This document shows, piece by piece, positions 42,250-53,477 of a stretch of DNA of 64,000 nt. The notes under the pieces were generated by a model. That model saw nothing but the letters and a program-made list of their open reading frames with translations, did not search any database and had not been told where the DNA came from. Source of the stretch: Prochlorococcus sp. AG-355-I20 (GTDB taxonomy: Bacteria; Cyanobacteriota; Cyanobacteriia; PCC-6307; Cyanobiaceae); contig QCDM01000001.1 of NCBI GenBank assembly GCA_003280895.1, positions 62,001 through 126,000 of the forward strand, in the 5' to 3' direction. Numbering within the stretch: position 1 is the first letter of the stretch; each line of letters begins with the position of its first letter. A program made the translations under genes and the position numbers.

Positions 42250-43955
42250 AGCAAAAAATACCTCTGAGCCATTGGGACTTCATCAAGGGGCTCACAAGTA
42301 AGAAGTTCTCCATCTGAAAAAACTTCATAAGTTTGAGGATCAACCGAAATATTTGGTAGTTTGCTATTAAGTTTTAAGTTTGATTTATTAATATTTCTGG
42401 TATTTTCTACGGCAATACATTTCTTTTGTAAACCTAATTTATATGGAATATTTTGTTCAATTGAATTTTTACTTAAAAAGGTAAAAGAACTCTTAATTAG
42501 AGATTGGCCGAAACTTGCAAACATAGGTCGACCGTGTACAGGACCTGGAGTAGGAATTGAAGCATTTGGATCACCCATTTGGGACCAAACTATAGATCCT
42601 CCTTTAACAACTAATTCAGGCTTTACAGCAAAAAAGGAAGGTTTCCACAGTGCCAAATCCGCAATTTTACCCTTCTCTATAGACCCAACATGTTTATCAA
42701 TACCATGAGCTATTGCAGGATTAATTGTGACTTTAGAAATATATCTTTTTACTCGATAATTATCGTTTCTATCAGAATCCTGCGTTAGCGGCCCCCTTTG
42801 GACTTTCATTTTATGTGCGGTTTGAAAAGTTCTTGTAATCACTTCACCAACTCTTCCCATAGCTTGAGAATCACTAGCAATAATTGAAAAGGCACCTAAA
42901 TCATGCAAGATATCCTCAGCTGCAATAGTCTCTCTTCTGATCCTTGATTCAGCAAATGCAATGTCTTCTGGGATTTTAGAATCTAAATGATGACAAACCA
43001 TTAACATGTCAAGATGTTCTTCTAATGTGTTCCTTGTATAAGGTCTTGTTGGATTTGTGCTACTTGGAAGAACATTTTTTTCTCCACAGATTTTAATAAT
43101 GTCTGGAGCATGACCTCCACCTGCTCCTTCGGTATGAAAAGTGTGAATAGTTCTTCCTGCAATAGCGTTGATAGTATCTTCGACAAAGCCTGCCTCATTC
43201 AAAGTATCAGTATGAATACATACTTGTACGTCAAACTTATCTGCAACATTTAGACAAGAATTTATTGTAGAAGGAGTGGTTCCCCAATCCTCATGAAGCT
43301 TCAATCCACATGCACCAGCTTCAACCTGATCAATAAGATTGTTCTCGTTTGTTGAGTTTCCTTTTCCAAAAAAACCTAAATTCATAGGAAATGCTTCTGC
43401 AGATTGAAGCATTCTTGAAATGTGAAAAGAACCCGGAGTACAAGTAGTAGCATTTGTGCCAGTTGCAGGTCCAGTTCCTCCTCCCAACATGGTTGTAATT
43501 CCAGAAGCTAGTGCTGTCTCAATTTGTTGGGGACAGATAAAGTGAATATGGGTATCTATTGAACCTGCAGTAAGAATATGCCCCTCTCCAGCTATTACTT
43601 CTGTTGATGCACCAATAACAATATCAACATTATCCTGGATATCAGGATTGCCAGCCTTACCAATTTCAAAAATCATTCCATCTTTTATACCCACATCAGC
43701 CTTAATTATTCCCCACCAATCTACGATCAAAGCATTAGTTATTACGGTATCTACAGCCCCATCAGCTCTTCTTACTTGAGACTGTCCCATCCCATCTCGA
43801 ATAACTTTACCTCCACCAAATTTAACTTCATCTCCGTATGTAGTTAAATCCTTTTCTACTTCTATAAAAAGTTCGGTATCAGCGAGCCTTACCCTATCTC
43901 CGGTAGTGGGTCCGTAAGTTTGAGCATAAGTTTTTCTATCAATTTTATAAGACAT
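42246..43955 (-). CDS. ureC: Urease subunit alpha
   Basis: [49 protein letters not shown]. Confidence 0.98.
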   Translation of the reverse strand: MSYKIDRKTYAQTYGPTTGDRVRLADTELFIEVEKDLTTYGDEVKFGGGKVIRDGMGQSQVRRADGAVDTVITNALIVDWWGIIKADVGIKDGMIFEIGKAGNPDIQDNVDIVIGASTEVIAGEGHILTAGSIDTHIHFICPQQIETALASGITTMLGGGTGPATGTNATTCTPGSFHISRMLQSAEAFPMNLGFFGKGNSTNENNLIDQVEAGACGLKLHEDWGTTPSTINSCLNVADKFDVQVCIHTDTLNEAGFVEDTINAIAGRTIHTFHTEGAGGGHAPDIIKICGEKNVLPSSTNPTRPYTRNTLEEHLDMLMVCHHLDSKIPEDIAFAESRIRRETIAAEDILHDLGAFSIIASDSQAMGRVGEVITRTFQTAHKMKVQRGPLTQDSDRNDNYRVKRYISKVTINPAIAHGIDKHVGSIEKGKIADLALWKPSFFAVKPELVVKGGSIVWSQMGDPNASIPTPGPVHGRPMFASFGQSLIKSSFTFLSKNSIEQNIPYKLGLQKKCIAVENTRNINKSNLKLNSKLPNISVDPQTYEVFSDGELLTCEPLDEVPMAQRYFLL

Positions 43956-43959
43956 AAAT

Positions 43960-44280
43960 TTAACTATTTAAAGAACCATTAACTAATGAATTAAAACCAT
44001 AAACATTTCTTAAACCTGAAAATGGAACTAATTTGACATCTGTTGTATCACCCGGTTCAAATCTAATTGCTGTTCCTGCAGGAATGTCAAGACGCATACC
44101 TTTTGTTATTTCTCGATCAAAAATTAAAGCCTTGTTTGCTTCATAAAAATGATAATGAGATCCAACTTGCACAGGTCTATCTCCAGAATTAGAAACCGTT
44201 ACTGTTTTAACTTGCTTACTAAGATTTAGTTCGATTTCTCCTTCTTCAGGAATTATTTCGCCAGGAATTAAATTACTCAT
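43960..44280 (-). CDS. ureB: Urease subunit beta
   Basis: [44 protein letters not shown]. Confidence 0.97.
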   Translation of the reverse strand: MSNLIPGEIIPEEGEIELNLSKQVKTVTVSNSGDRPVQVGSHYHFYEANKALIFDREITKGMRLDIPAGTAIRFEPGDTTDVKLVPFSGLRNVYGFNSLVNGSLNS

Positions 44281-44282
44281 AA

Positions 44283-44585
44283 TTAATTTATCGGATTGTG
44301 AATAGTAACTAATTTTGTTCCATCAGGGAAAACCGCTTCTATTTGAACTTCATCAACCATTTCTGGAATGCCCTCCATAACTTGTGATTTTGAAAGCCAG
44401 GTAGTTCCCTCTGACATTAATTGACTTACACTTTTACCATCTCGTGCTCCTTCAAGAACTTGAAAACTTAAAAAAGCAATTGTTTCAGGATAATTAAGCT
44501 TAAGACCTCGACTTAGCCTTCTTTCAGCTAAGAGCGCAGCAGAAAAAATCAATAATTTGTCCTTTTCTTGAGGTGAAAGATGCAT
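44283..44585 (-). CDS. ureA: Urease subunit gamma
   Basis: [40 protein letters not shown]. Confidence 0.97.
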   Translation of the reverse strand: MHLSPQEKDKLLIFSAALLAERRLSRGLKLNYPETIAFLSFQVLEGARDGKSVSQLMSEGTTWLSKSQVMEGIPEMVDEVQIEAVFPDGTKLVTIHNPIN

Positions 44586-44635
44586 AATAAAAAATTAATC
44601 TATAAATTCTTAAAAAAAGTTCTTTCTGAACATAA

Positions 44636-45538
44636 TTAATAATTCATGGGATCTTGTAAAGGCCATACACCTTGATATTTTGGCTCACAAAATCCACAAA
44701 CTGACCTAATTTGTTTCCAAATACAAAAAAAACATTTTCTAGCATCTTGAGAAGAACTTCCTAGGAATCGTACAGAGATTCCATTTTCAAGGATTCCAAT
44801 AGATAAATTATTATTAGTTTCATTGAAAATCTTTTTTATATTTCCTACAAGACTATTTATTTTTGACTTGGAGAAATCTTTTTCGCAAATCCAAATTAAA
44901 GATCCAAAAACTGGCATGTAATCCATGCCTGACTTGGCTACAAAACTTGCCTTAGATAATTCAATCTGATCAACATATTCCCAATCATCAAGTAAATCAT
45001 TATTTCTCATAATTTCTAATTTAGACCTAAAAACTCCATTCTCAATAGATTCTCCGGATGAAGATCTTCCTAGTCTTATTAAATCAGTAAATAAAAAACT
45101 TGAAGTTTCTGAAATAGATACTTTAAAAATTTGTTCATACAAACCATTTGCAAAGATGATTGTTTCTTGGGGAAGAAACTCTAAATGAGAATTGTCAAGA
45201 ATGTTTATAAGATTCTTTTGCTTTGAAAAACTTCCTTTTGGATTGATTTTGGATCTTCCAACTGATCCATATACTTTTTGAGCTGAAGAAGTAGTCAATA
45301 AAACCTTAGAGTTTTTTTCAAGATTTACCTCAAAATCGAGTAAATCACCTCCTACCAATCCCCCTGCAGTGTGGAGAACAGGCAAAATGCATCTGCCCTC
45401 TTGATCATGAGTAGACTTTAATAACTTATAAGGAGAAGTTGATTTAGATTTAAAGATTGTTTTATCAACATTTCCTAAACTTGCTTTATTATTGAAAAAA
45501 TTTAAGAAACAATTACCTTCCCATGAAGTTTTCATCAT
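44636..45538 (-). CDS. ureD: Urease accessory protein UreD
   Basis: [41 protein letters not shown]. Confidence 0.94.
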   Translation of the reverse strand: MMKTSWEGNCFLNFFNNKASLGNVDKTIFKSKSTSPYKLLKSTHDQEGRCILPVLHTAGGLVGGDLLDFEVNLEKNSKVLLTTSSAQKVYGSVGRSKINPKGSFSKQKNLINILDNSHLEFLPQETIIFANGLYEQIFKVSISETSSFLFTDLIRLGRSSSGESIENGVFRSKLEIMRNNDLLDDWEYVDQIELSKASFVAKSGMDYMPVFGSLIWICEKDFSKSKINSLVGNIKKIFNETNNNLSIGILENGISVRFLGSSSQDARKCFFCIWKQIRSVCGFCEPKYQGVWPLQDPMNY

Positions 45539-45580
45539 AAATTGTTTTCTTTAATTACTAAATTAAAGTAACCAAAAAAT

Positions 45581-46036
45581 TTGATTATGAGAATGAATAA
45601 ACAAATTGTTGTAACTGATTGGATTAAGGAGAAACCGAAATTAGGTTCATTTTTAAAACTTACTTTAAGTTCAGATGAAAGAAGAATCTTAAGAGGTAAA
45701 AGAATAACTGATTGTGATCAAGAAATAATTTTACAATTACCTAGAAAGGGCAAATTAAATGATGGAGATATTCTTTCAACTAATGAGTCCAATTTCTATG
45801 TAGAGATAATTGCCAAAACAGAAGATTTAATTGAAATAAGTTCAAATTCTAAAATTGAGCTAATTAAAACTGCTTATCATCTCGGAAATAGGCACGTGGA
45901 AGTAGAAATCGAAGAAGGCATTCTTCTAACAAAAAGTGATTATGTTGTTGAAAATATGGTTCTTAATTTTAAGGTTGATGTAAAAAATACGAAAAAAAAG
46001 TTTTTCCCAGAAAGAGGTGCCCATAGTCATGAGTAA
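45581..46036 (+). CDS. ureE: Urease accessory protein UreE
   Basis: AYHLGNRHVEVEIEEGILLTKSDYVVENM. Confidence 0.93.
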   Translation: MIMRMNKQIVVTDWIKEKPKLGSFLKLTLSSDERRILRGKRITDCDQEIILQLPRKGKLNDGDILSTNESNFYVEIIAKTEDLIEISSNSKIELIKTAYHLGNRHVEVEIEEGILLTKSDYVVENMVLNFKVDVKNTKKKFFPERGAHSHE

Positions 46037-46715
46037 AAGTCACTTATTAAAATATTTATTAATTAGTCCTAACTTACCAGTCGGAGGATTTTGTTATTCC
46101 GAGGGAATGGAGAGTTATCTTCATAATAAAAATTTAACAGATTCAAATTCTGTAAAAGACTTAATCATAAGTGAATTAAAAATTGGTCAGATAAGACTCG
46201 ATGCAAGACTTTTACTAAATTTTTTTGATATTTTCAATGAGATAAAATATTGCAAAAATTTAAATGGTAATTTGCAAAAGCTAATGAGTTTGGATAAATG
46301 GATCCTCTCATCAAAGGACTCTCTCGAAATGAGAGAACAACAAATTCAAATGGCAAAATCACTCTTTGAGTTAACCAAAGAATTTGGATTTGAATATCCA
46401 TATGAAAATAATAAAAAAAGCTCCTGGTCATTAGCATGGAGTTGGGCTTGTTATTGTTTTGAAATTACCAAGTTAGAAATGGTAGAGAATTTTTTCTATG
46501 CGTGGAGTGCGAATCAACTTAATGCTGCATTGAGAATTATTCCTATTGGGTCAACAAAAGCACAATTAATTCAGAGAGACTTATTAGAAATAATTTCAAA
46601 AATTTCTAAAGAAATTATGGACAAAGAAATTGATGACATCTATTTTGGCAATGTAGGTTTAGCTATGGCACAACAAAATCATAATGAGCTTTATACAAAA
46701 CTTTTTAGAAATTAA
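46017..46715 (+). CDS. ureF: Urease accessory protein UreF
   Basis: LPVGGFCYSEGMESYL, AALRIIPIGSTKAQLIQRDL. Confidence 0.93.
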   Translation: MPIVMSKSHLLKYLLISPNLPVGGFCYSEGMESYLHNKNLTDSNSVKDLIISELKIGQIRLDARLLLNFFDIFNEIKYCKNLNGNLQKLMSLDKWILSSKDSLEMREQQIQMAKSLFELTKEFGFEYPYENNKKSSWSLAWSWACYCFEITKLEMVENFFYAWSANQLNAALRIIPIGSTKAQLIQRDLLEIISKISKEIMDKEIDDIYFGNVGLAMAQQNHNELYTKLFRN

Positions 46716-46718
46716 TTT

Positions 46719-47330
46719 ATGAGCAGCAAATTGAGAGTAGGTGTTGCTGGGCCTGTAGGTTCAGGAAAAACTGCATTAGTAGAGACTCTATGCTTAAGAA
46801 TGAAAAAAACTCATGAGATAGCTGTTGTCACCAATGATATCTACACTAAAGAAGATGCTAACTTTCTAATAAATAAAAAAGTTTTAGAGGAAGGAAGGAT
46901 TATTGGTGTAGAAACTGGAGGTTGTCCTCATACAGCGATAAGAGAGGATTGTTCATTAAATAAAAATGCAGTTCTAGATTTAGAAAATAAATATAATCCT
47001 TTAGATTTTGTTTTTGTAGAAAGTGGAGGTGACAATTTAGCATCTAGTTTTAGTCCAGAACTTGTAGATTTATCAATATACGTAATTGATGTATCTGCCG
47101 GAGACAAAATTCCTAGAAAAGGGGGACCAGGGATAACAAGGTCTGATTTATTATTAATAAACAAAATTGACTTAGCAGATAAAGTTGGTGCAGATTTAAA
47201 TATTATGAAACGTGATACTGAATTCATGAGAAAAGGGAAACCCTGGTTTTTTACTAACCTAAGTAGCGGCATAGGAGTTGAAGAAATAACTCAATTTTTA
47301 GAATCACATATACCCAACAATCGAAACTAG
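46719..47330 (+). CDS. ureG: Urease accessory GTPase UreG
   Basis: [53 protein letters not shown]. Confidence 0.98.
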   Translation: MSSKLRVGVAGPVGSGKTALVETLCLRMKKTHEIAVVTNDIYTKEDANFLINKKVLEEGRIIGVETGGCPHTAIREDCSLNKNAVLDLENKYNPLDFVFVESGGDNLASSFSPELVDLSIYVIDVSAGDKIPRKGGPGITRSDLLLINKIDLADKVGADLNIMKRDTEFMRKGKPWFFTNLSSGIGVEEITQFLESHIPNNRN

Positions 47331-47368
47331 AAAAATGATCATTCCTAATATATTGGATTCAACAAAAA

Positions 47369-47410
47369 GTTACGACTGATACAAAACTAATCCTCACTCG
47401 TTAATAACTT
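47369..47410 (+). promoter_or_regulatory. NtcA-type activated promoter of urtA: GTT-N8-TAC, 22-nt spacer, TAN3T -10
   Basis: GTTACGACTGATAC at 47369-47382, 22 nt, TAACTT at 47405-47410; same geometry as the glnA promoter. Confidence 0.72.
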
Positions 47411-47458
47411 TTACTTTATCCCCCTAATGAGGGTCAATTACCTAATTTATCCTAATTC

Positions 47459-48736
47459 ATGAGAATTTCAAGGCGTATTTTGGCAGGTTTAGCTACTGCC
47501 TCACTTGCGGTCACCGCAACTTCCTGTGGTGGAGGCGGAACCTCCGGAAGTTTCGATGACACAGTAACCGTTGGTATTTTGCATTCGTTATCCGGAACAA
47601 TGGCTATCTCAGAATCAACTCTTGTTGATACAGAAAAAATGGCTATTGAAGAGATAAATGCTGCTGGTGGGGTTACAGTAGGTGGCAAAAGCTACAAAAT
47701 AGAATACATAGTTGAAGATGGTGCATCTGACTGGCCAACTTTTGCTGAAAAATCAAAGAAACTTATTGACCAAGACGGAGTTCCTGTCGTATTTGGTGGA
47801 TGGACATCTGCAAGTAGAAAGGCAATGTTACCTGTCTACGAATCAAAAGATGCGTTCCTCTACTACCCAATTCAATATGAAGCTCAAGAATGTTCTAACA
47901 ACATTTTCTATACAGGAGCCACACCAAACCAACAATCGGAACCCGCTACAGATTTCATGTATAAGCGTTCTCCCGCAGCTGGTGGAGATTTCTTCCTTGT
48001 TGGTTCTGATTATGTTTTCCCAAGAACTTCAAACACAATCACAAAAGCTCAGGTAAAACAGTTAGGCGGTAAAGTTGTTGGAGAAGATTACCTTCCATTG
48101 GGAAATACTGAAGTTGCTCCAATTATTTCAAAAATCAAAAAAGCTTTACCTGATGGTGGAATAATCATTAATACTCTTAATGGTGACCAAAACGTTGCAT
48201 TCTTCAAACAAATTCAAGACGCAGGTATTACTCCTTCAAGTGGGTACTACGTAATGAACTATTCAATTGCTGAAGAAGAGATTAGTACAATTGGTCCTGA
48301 GTTCCTTGAAGGTCACTACGGTGCTTGGAACTACATGATGTCAATTGATACTCCTGCATCTAAGAAATTTGCTGCAAGTTTCAAGAAAAGATGGGGAGCA
48401 GATCGTGTTGTAGCTGACCCTCAAGAATCTGCTTATAACATGGTTTACTTATGGAAACAGGCAGTAGAAGATGCTGGCACATTCGACGACAACGCAGTAA
48501 GGGAAGCCCTTGTTGGACAAAAGTTTGATGCTCCACAAGGTCCTGTTGAAGTTATGCCTAATCACCACTTATCTCAAACAGTAAGAATTGGGGAGATTAA
48601 CGCAGAGGGTGGATTTACAATCCTTGAAGAGACAGGAGTTGTTCTTCCTCAAGCGTGGAACCAAAAGCATCCAAGTTCAAAAGGATTTGCATGCGATTGG
48701 ACAGATCCTTCCAAAGGAGAAAAGTATAAGCTTTAA
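47459..48736 (+). CDS. urtA: Urea ABC transporter substrate-binding protein
   Basis: VGILHSLSGTMAISESTLVDTEKMAIEEINAAGG, lipobox-like TATSCGGGG. Confidence 0.96.
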   Translation: MRISRRILAGLATASLAVTATSCGGGGTSGSFDDTVTVGILHSLSGTMAISESTLVDTEKMAIEEINAAGGVTVGGKSYKIEYIVEDGASDWPTFAEKSKKLIDQDGVPVVFGGWTSASRKAMLPVYESKDAFLYYPIQYEAQECSNNIFYTGATPNQQSEPATDFMYKRSPAAGGDFFLVGSDYVFPRTSNTITKAQVKQLGGKVVGEDYLPLGNTEVAPIISKIKKALPDGGIIINTLNGDQNVAFFKQIQDAGITPSSGYYVMNYSIAEEEISTIGPEFLEGHYGAWNYMMSIDTPASKKFAASFKKRWGADRVVADPQESAYNMVYLWKQAVEDAGTFDDNAVREALVGQKFDAPQGPVEVMPNHHLSQTVRIGEINAEGGFTILEETGVVLPQAWNQKHPSSKGFACDWTDPSKGEKYKL

Positions 48737-48762
48737 TCTAATTAAAACCTATACTTCAAAAT

Positions 48763-48794
48763 AAAAGGAGGTTAAGGCCTCCTTTTATTTTATA
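48763..48794 (+). terminator. Intercistronic hairpin between urtA and urtB
   Basis: AAAAGGAGG-TTAAGG-CCTCCTTTT 9-bp stem followed by ATTTTATA. Confidence 0.8.
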
Positions 48795-48819
48795 TAATCA
48801 AATATTTACTTTTTCTAAA

Positions 48820-49974
48820 TTGGAGTTACTTCTAGATAGTCTTTTTAATGGTGTTGCAATCGGATCAGTACTACTTGTTGCTGCATTAGGTTTAGCAATT
48901 GTTTTTGGTCTTATGGGTGTAATAAATCTTGCCCATGGAGAACTAATGATGCTCGGGGCTTACACAACATACGTAACACAATTAATTTTCAAATTACCTA
49001 TATTAAAACCTTTCTACAATTCATACATAATAGTTTCTATTTTTCTCGCTTTTATTGTTAGTGGAGTAGTAGGTATTCTCCTTGAAAAAACTATAATTAG
49101 AAAGCTTTATGGAAGTCCACTTGAAACACTTCTCGCAACTTGGGGGGTAAGCTTAATTCTTCAACAATTTGTCAGAAGTGTACCTTTAGCTTATGGGACC
49201 GGTCTAGTTATAAGTCTCTTAATTGGTTTATTCTTACCAACATCATTCCCTTCAAAAATTAAAGAATCAATAAATTTCAAATATTTTAAATTTAGTTCTT
49301 GGTTATTTGCTGCTTTAACTGGGGTCCTGACAGGTAGCATAATCTCATCTTCTGTCAGCAAACTTAGTAGAGCAAGCGCTCGAAATGTTGATGTAACAGC
49401 ACCCTCATGGATGAGAGGTCAAGTAGAAATTATTGGCACTGCATTTCCTAAAACAAGATTAATGATAATTGTCATTACTCTAATCTCTGTAATTGCAATA
49501 ACATTATTTCTTAATCAAAGTGCTTGGGGGATGCGTATAAGAGCAGTTACTCAGAATCGACAAATGAGTGATTGTCTGGGTATATCTACTGAAAAAGTGG
49601 ATATTATTACTTTTGGAATTGGATCTGGCTTAGCAGGAGTTGCTGGGGTAGCAGTATCTCTTTTAGGTTCTGTAGGACCGAATGTTGGCGGAAACTATAT
49701 AGTTGGTTGTTTTATGGTTGTAGTGCTGGGAGGAGTAGGAAATTTATTAGGAACAGTACTTGCTTCATTTGGAATAGGAATAATGACTGATTTAATAGGA
49801 GCTGGAAGACTCTTATCAATATGGCCAGATATGCCTTTACCTTTATCAAACACGATTAACTTTTTTGCAACCACAAGTATGGCAAGAGTAATGATATTTG
49901 CACTAATTGTTATATTCCTACAATTTAAACCTACAGGTTTATTTCCTCAAAAAGGAAGGATGGTTGAGAACTAA
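48820..49974 (+). CDS. urtB: Urea ABC transporter permease UrtB
   Basis: FGLMGVINLAHGELMMLGAYTTYV, ETLLATWGVSLILQQ. Confidence 0.95.
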   Translation: MELLLDSLFNGVAIGSVLLVAALGLAIVFGLMGVINLAHGELMMLGAYTTYVTQLIFKLPILKPFYNSYIIVSIFLAFIVSGVVGILLEKTIIRKLYGSPLETLLATWGVSLILQQFVRSVPLAYGTGLVISLLIGLFLPTSFPSKIKESINFKYFKFSSWLFAALTGVLTGSIISSSVSKLSRASARNVDVTAPSWMRGQVEIIGTAFPKTRLMIIVITLISVIAITLFLNQSAWGMRIRAVTQNRQMSDCLGISTEKVDIITFGIGSGLAGVAGVAVSLLGSVGPNVGGNYIVGCFMVVVLGGVGNLLGTVLASFGIGIMTDLIGAGRLLSIWPDMPLPLSNTINFFATTSMARVMIFALIVIFLQFKPTGLFPQKGRMVEN

Positions 49975-51104
49975 TGTACTTAAGTAAAATTAAATTTGAT
50001 AAAAAAATAATATTATCATTCTGGATAATTTTAATAGCTTTAATTATTGCAGCACCAACTATACTCCCTGTATTTAGACTAAACCTTCTAGGTAGATACT
50101 TATCCTTATCCATAGTTGCACTTGGTGTAGATCTCATCTGGGGATATACAGGTTTACTAAGTCTTGGACAAGGTATATTTTTTGCACTAGGTGGATATTG
50201 TGCAGCAATGTATTTGCAAATAACCAGCTCCTCTGAATTTCCAAATAATATTCCTGAATTTTTTGCTTTATATGGTGTTGAAAAATTACCTTTTTTCTGG
50301 GAACCGTTTAGATCTCCTGTTTTTACCTTTTTCGCTATCTGGATAATTCCAGCATTGGTTGCTGGTTTAATTGGATTTCTTGTTTTCAGAAATAGAATCA
50401 AAGGGGTTTATTTTTCTATACTTACTCAAGCTTCTCTTCTTGTATTCTTTAACTTCTTTAATGGACAACAAAAACTTATAAATGGAACAAATGGATTAAA
50501 AACAGATGTAACACAATTATTTGGTCAGATGGTAGGCTCTGAGTCTATGCAAAGAATATTCTTTTGGATAACCGCCATACTAGTAATAGGCGCATGGTTT
50601 TTTGCAAAGTGGGTAGTTAAAGGAAGATTTGGAAATATTCTTATAGGAATACGAGATGATGAACCAAGAGTGAGATTTACAGGATACAACCCTGTTATAT
50701 TCAAGACGATAATATTTTCTATTGCTGGAGGTCTCGCTGGAATTTCTGGAGCTTTATATACTGTTCAGTCTGGAATAGTATCACCTCAATTTATGACAGT
50801 TCCCTTTTCTATTGAAATGGTCATATGGGTTGCAGTTGGAGGGAGAGGAACTTTATTGGGAGCAATATTAGGAGCAGTTTTCATCAACTATGCAAAAAGT
50901 CTAGTAAGTGAAGCTTTACCTGCTAGCTGGATGTTTATTCAAGGAGGGTTATTTATCTTAGTTGTAACTGCTCTGCCAGAAGGAGTTTTAGGATGGATTC
51001 AAGGAGATGGACCTAGGAATCTTCTTCAAAAATTTGGTTTAAAAAGGAAGATTGAAACCTATCCAAGCTTAGAAGTTAACAATAATGAGGGAAATAATGA
51101 ATAA
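49974..51104 (+). CDS. urtC: Urea ABC transporter permease UrtC
   Basis: GVDLIWGYTGLLSLGQGIFFALGGYCAAMYL. Confidence 0.95.
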   Translation: MYLSKIKFDKKIILSFWIILIALIIAAPTILPVFRLNLLGRYLSLSIVALGVDLIWGYTGLLSLGQGIFFALGGYCAAMYLQITSSSEFPNNIPEFFALYGVEKLPFFWEPFRSPVFTFFAIWIIPALVAGLIGFLVFRNRIKGVYFSILTQASLLVFFNFFNGQQKLINGTNGLKTDVTQLFGQMVGSESMQRIFFWITAILVIGAWFFAKWVVKGRFGNILIGIRDDEPRVRFTGYNPVIFKTIIFSIAGGLAGISGALYTVQSGIVSPQFMTVPFSIEMVIWVAVGGRGTLLGAILGAVFINYAKSLVSEALPASWMFIQGGLFILVVTALPEGVLGWIQGDGPRNLLQKFGLKRKIETYPSLEVNNNEGNNE

Positions 51105-51846
51105 TAAAGATCTTCTAAATTTGATAGATATTACTGTTAGTTTCGAGGGTTTTTTAGCTCTCAACAAACTTAATTTAAATTTAAAGAAAGGAGAATTAAG
51201 AGCTGTAATAGGTCCCAACGGAGCAGGTAAAACGACATTTCTTGATGTAATAACTGGAAAGGTAAAGCCAACAAAAGGTGAAGTAATTTTTAAAGGAAAA
51301 TCTTTAGTAGGTAGAAAGGAGCATAAAATAGCCAGACTAGGAGTTGGAAGAAAGTTTCAAAGTCCAAGAATCTTTGAAAATCTCACCGTTAAAGAAAATC
51401 TTGAAATATCGGTGACAACTCCTAAAAGTCCCTTAAATCTTATAAATAAAAGCATCAAGGATGAGCAGCTTAATGAGATTGAACGTCTTATGAAGATTGT
51501 TAATTTAGCTCAAAAAGTTGACTCTAAAGCTGGATCTTTATCACATGGCCAAAAACAATGGCTAGAGATAGCCATGCTAGTAGGGCAGAAGCCAGATTTA
51601 ATGTTAGTAGATGAACCTGTTGCTGGTTTAACTGATGAAGAAACTGATCTTACAGCTGATTTATTAAAATCTTTATCAGGAGAAAATACAGTAGTGGTAA
51701 TAGATCACGATATGGAATTTATAAGGAGACTTGATAGTAATGTTTCTGTATTAAATCAGGGCACTGTATTATGTGAGGGAACGATGGAAACCATACAAAA
51801 AGACAAAAAAGTTATTGATGTTTATTTAGGAAGACCTGAAGACTAG
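51085..51846 (+). CDS. urtD: Urea ABC transporter ATPase UrtD
   Basis: AVIGPNGAGKTTFLDVITGKVKPTKG, LSHGQKQWLEIAML, LMLVDEPVAGL; possible alternative start at 51100. Confidence 0.95.
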   Translation: MREIMNNKDLLNLIDITVSFEGFLALNKLNLNLKKGELRAVIGPNGAGKTTFLDVITGKVKPTKGEVIFKGKSLVGRKEHKIARLGVGRKFQSPRIFENLTVKENLEISVTTPKSPLNLINKSIKDEQLNEIERLMKIVNLAQKVDSKAGSLSHGQKQWLEIAMLVGQKPDLMLVDEPVAGLTDEETDLTADLLKSLSGENTVVVIDHDMEFIRRLDSNVSVLNQGTVLCEGTMETIQKDKKVIDVYLGRPED

Positions 51847-51848
51847 TT

Positions 51849-52559
51849 ATGGAAAATTTGCTCGAAATAAAATCATTAAATACTTATTATGGCGAGAGTC
51901 ATATTCTTAGAGATGTAGATTTAAATGTTAAATCAGGAGAAATGGTTTGTTTGATTGGAAGAAATGGAGTTGGCAAAACAACTTTATTGAAATCATTAAT
52001 TGGCTTGTTAAAACAAAAAAAAGGAGATATTTTTTTGATTGGTGAAAATATCAATAGAAAAGCACCTCATCAGAGGGCAAGGAAAGGAATGGCGTACGTT
52101 CCTCAAGGGAGAGAAATTATTCCATATCTATCAGTTGAAGAGAATCTTATGTTAGGAATGGAGTCTCTACCGGGTGGATTATCTAAGAACAAGAAAATAG
52201 ATCCATTTATTTACGATCTCTTCCCAATCCTAAATGATTTTCTTCAAAGGAAAGGAGGTGATCTTAGTGGAGGACAACAACAGCAATTAGCTATTGCAAG
52301 AGCATTGCTGGGCAAACCTCAACTTCTATTACTTGACGAGCCAACTGAGGGAATTCAGCCTAATATAGTTTTGGACATTGAAAATGCAATCAATCAGATA
52401 ATTAGAGATACAGGAATCGGAGTTTTATTAGTTGAACAACATTTGCATTTTGTAAGGCAAGCCAATAGATATTATGCGATGCAACGTGGGGGTATTGTTG
52501 CTAGCGGAAATACAAGTGAGTTGAGTCAAGCAGTTATTGATAAATTCTTGAGTGTTTAA
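51849..52559 (+). CDS. urtE: Urea ABC transporter ATPase UrtE
   Basis: CLIGRNGVGKTTLLKSLIGLL, LSGGQQQQLAIARALL, LLLDEPTEGIQPNIV. Confidence 0.95.
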   Translation: MENLLEIKSLNTYYGESHILRDVDLNVKSGEMVCLIGRNGVGKTTLLKSLIGLLKQKKGDIFLIGENINRKAPHQRARKGMAYVPQGREIIPYLSVEENLMLGMESLPGGLSKNKKIDPFIYDLFPILNDFLQRKGGDLSGGQQQQLAIARALLGKPQLLLLDEPTEGIQPNIVLDIENAINQIIRDTGIGVLLVEQHLHFVRQANRYYAMQRGGIVASGNTSELSQAVIDKFLSV

Positions 52560-52594
52560 ATAGATTATTTTCTTAAATTAAAAAAAAATTTTAT

Positions 52595-52774
52595 TCATTT
52601 TTCGCATCTTATAAGGTCTATACTGTTTGGATGCTCATTAATATACTTATTAAATTCCATTGCTAGCGTTCTAGCCTCGTAAGCGTCAAAAGCATAAAAA
52701 CAATTTTCTAATCTTATATTTTGAAAATCACGGTAATGCACTGTATATGGCTTTAAAATATTATTTTTGTTCAT
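52595..52774 (-). CDS. Hypothetical protein, 59 aa (missing from ORF track)
   Basis: MNKNNILKPYTVHYRDFQNIRLENCFYAFDAYEARTLAMEFNKYINEHPNSIDLIRCEK*. Confidence 0.6.
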   Translation of the reverse strand: MNKNNILKPYTVHYRDFQNIRLENCFYAFDAYEARTLAMEFNKYINEHPNSIDLIRCEK

Positions 52775-52914
52775 ATTAATTTACTAAAAAGCAAGTACTT
52801 ATATTTCAACCATGCATACATTAATAAATCTAAAGCACAACTTTTGTTGTTATCAAAATATATTGACTTAAATTATGTATTCAAAAATACTTTATAAAGA
52901 AAAAAGTAATTAAT

Positions 52915-53025
52915 CTATTTTTTTTCATTTTTAGAATCTTGCTTTTTACCTTCTATTAAAAAAACAAATTTTGATAAAATATAACCAAAAAATGGAACCC
53001 AAAACTTTTCATAAAAATATTTCAT
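52915..53025 (-). CDS. Small membrane-associated protein, 36 aa
   Basis: MKYFYEKFWVPFFGYILSKFVFLIEGKKQDSKNEKK*. Confidence 0.45.
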   Translation of the reverse strand: MKYFYEKFWVPFFGYILSKFVFLIEGKKQDSKNEKK

Positions 53026-53031
53026 AAAAAA

Positions 53032-53205
53032 TTAAGCAGCTAATGATTCGTTATCTTTAATTTCAGCTTTATTAATACTCTTCAAATCTACAGAATTAAA
53101 TAAATGTTGCATGAGCAGAAAATCAAGTTCCCCTTTTAACAAATTAATATCGGATGAAAGGAGATCATCAACAAAATCATCAAAAGTATCTGAAAGGGGA
53201 TTCAC
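53032..53205 (-). CDS. Hypothetical protein, 57 aa, GTG start
   Basis: VNPLSDTFDDFVDDLLSSDINLLKGELDFLLMQHLFNSVDLKSINKAEIKDNESLAA*. Confidence 0.4.
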   Translation of the reverse strand: MNPLSDTFDDFVDDLLSSDINLLKGELDFLLMQHLFNSVDLKSINKAEIKDNESLAA

Positions 53206-53384
53206 AACTAGAAATTTATTTTTGCCATTATCATCGCATTAACAATAAAAGTCAACCAAATTTGAATATTGATTTTCAATTTATTGATAATTAATCAATA
53301 AAGACTAAAAAATTAAATAATAAATATAAACAAGCAAAATAATAGATTTAATATCAAGCTTAAGGTTTTTGAATTAAATTTCAT

Positions 53385-53477
53385 TTATCTTGCTTTTCTT
53401 AATTTTATATCTCTCCTAATTAGGATTATTAAAACGACAATACACATATTTACTAAAAAATAATTTAAAGAATTCAT
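53385..53477 (-). CDS. Small single-TM peptide, 30 aa
   Basis: MNSLNYFLVNMCIVVLIILIRRDIKLRKAR*. Confidence 0.25.
   Translation of the reverse strand: MNSLNYFLVNMCIVVLIILIRRDIKLRKAR

Noticed and set aside
42361-42708. 115-aa + strand ORF
   Set aside because: Antisense to ureC
47712-48056. 114-aa + strand ORF inside urtA
   Set aside because: Alternate-frame shadow
49931-50401. 156-aa - strand ORF
   Set aside because: Antisense to urtB/urtC
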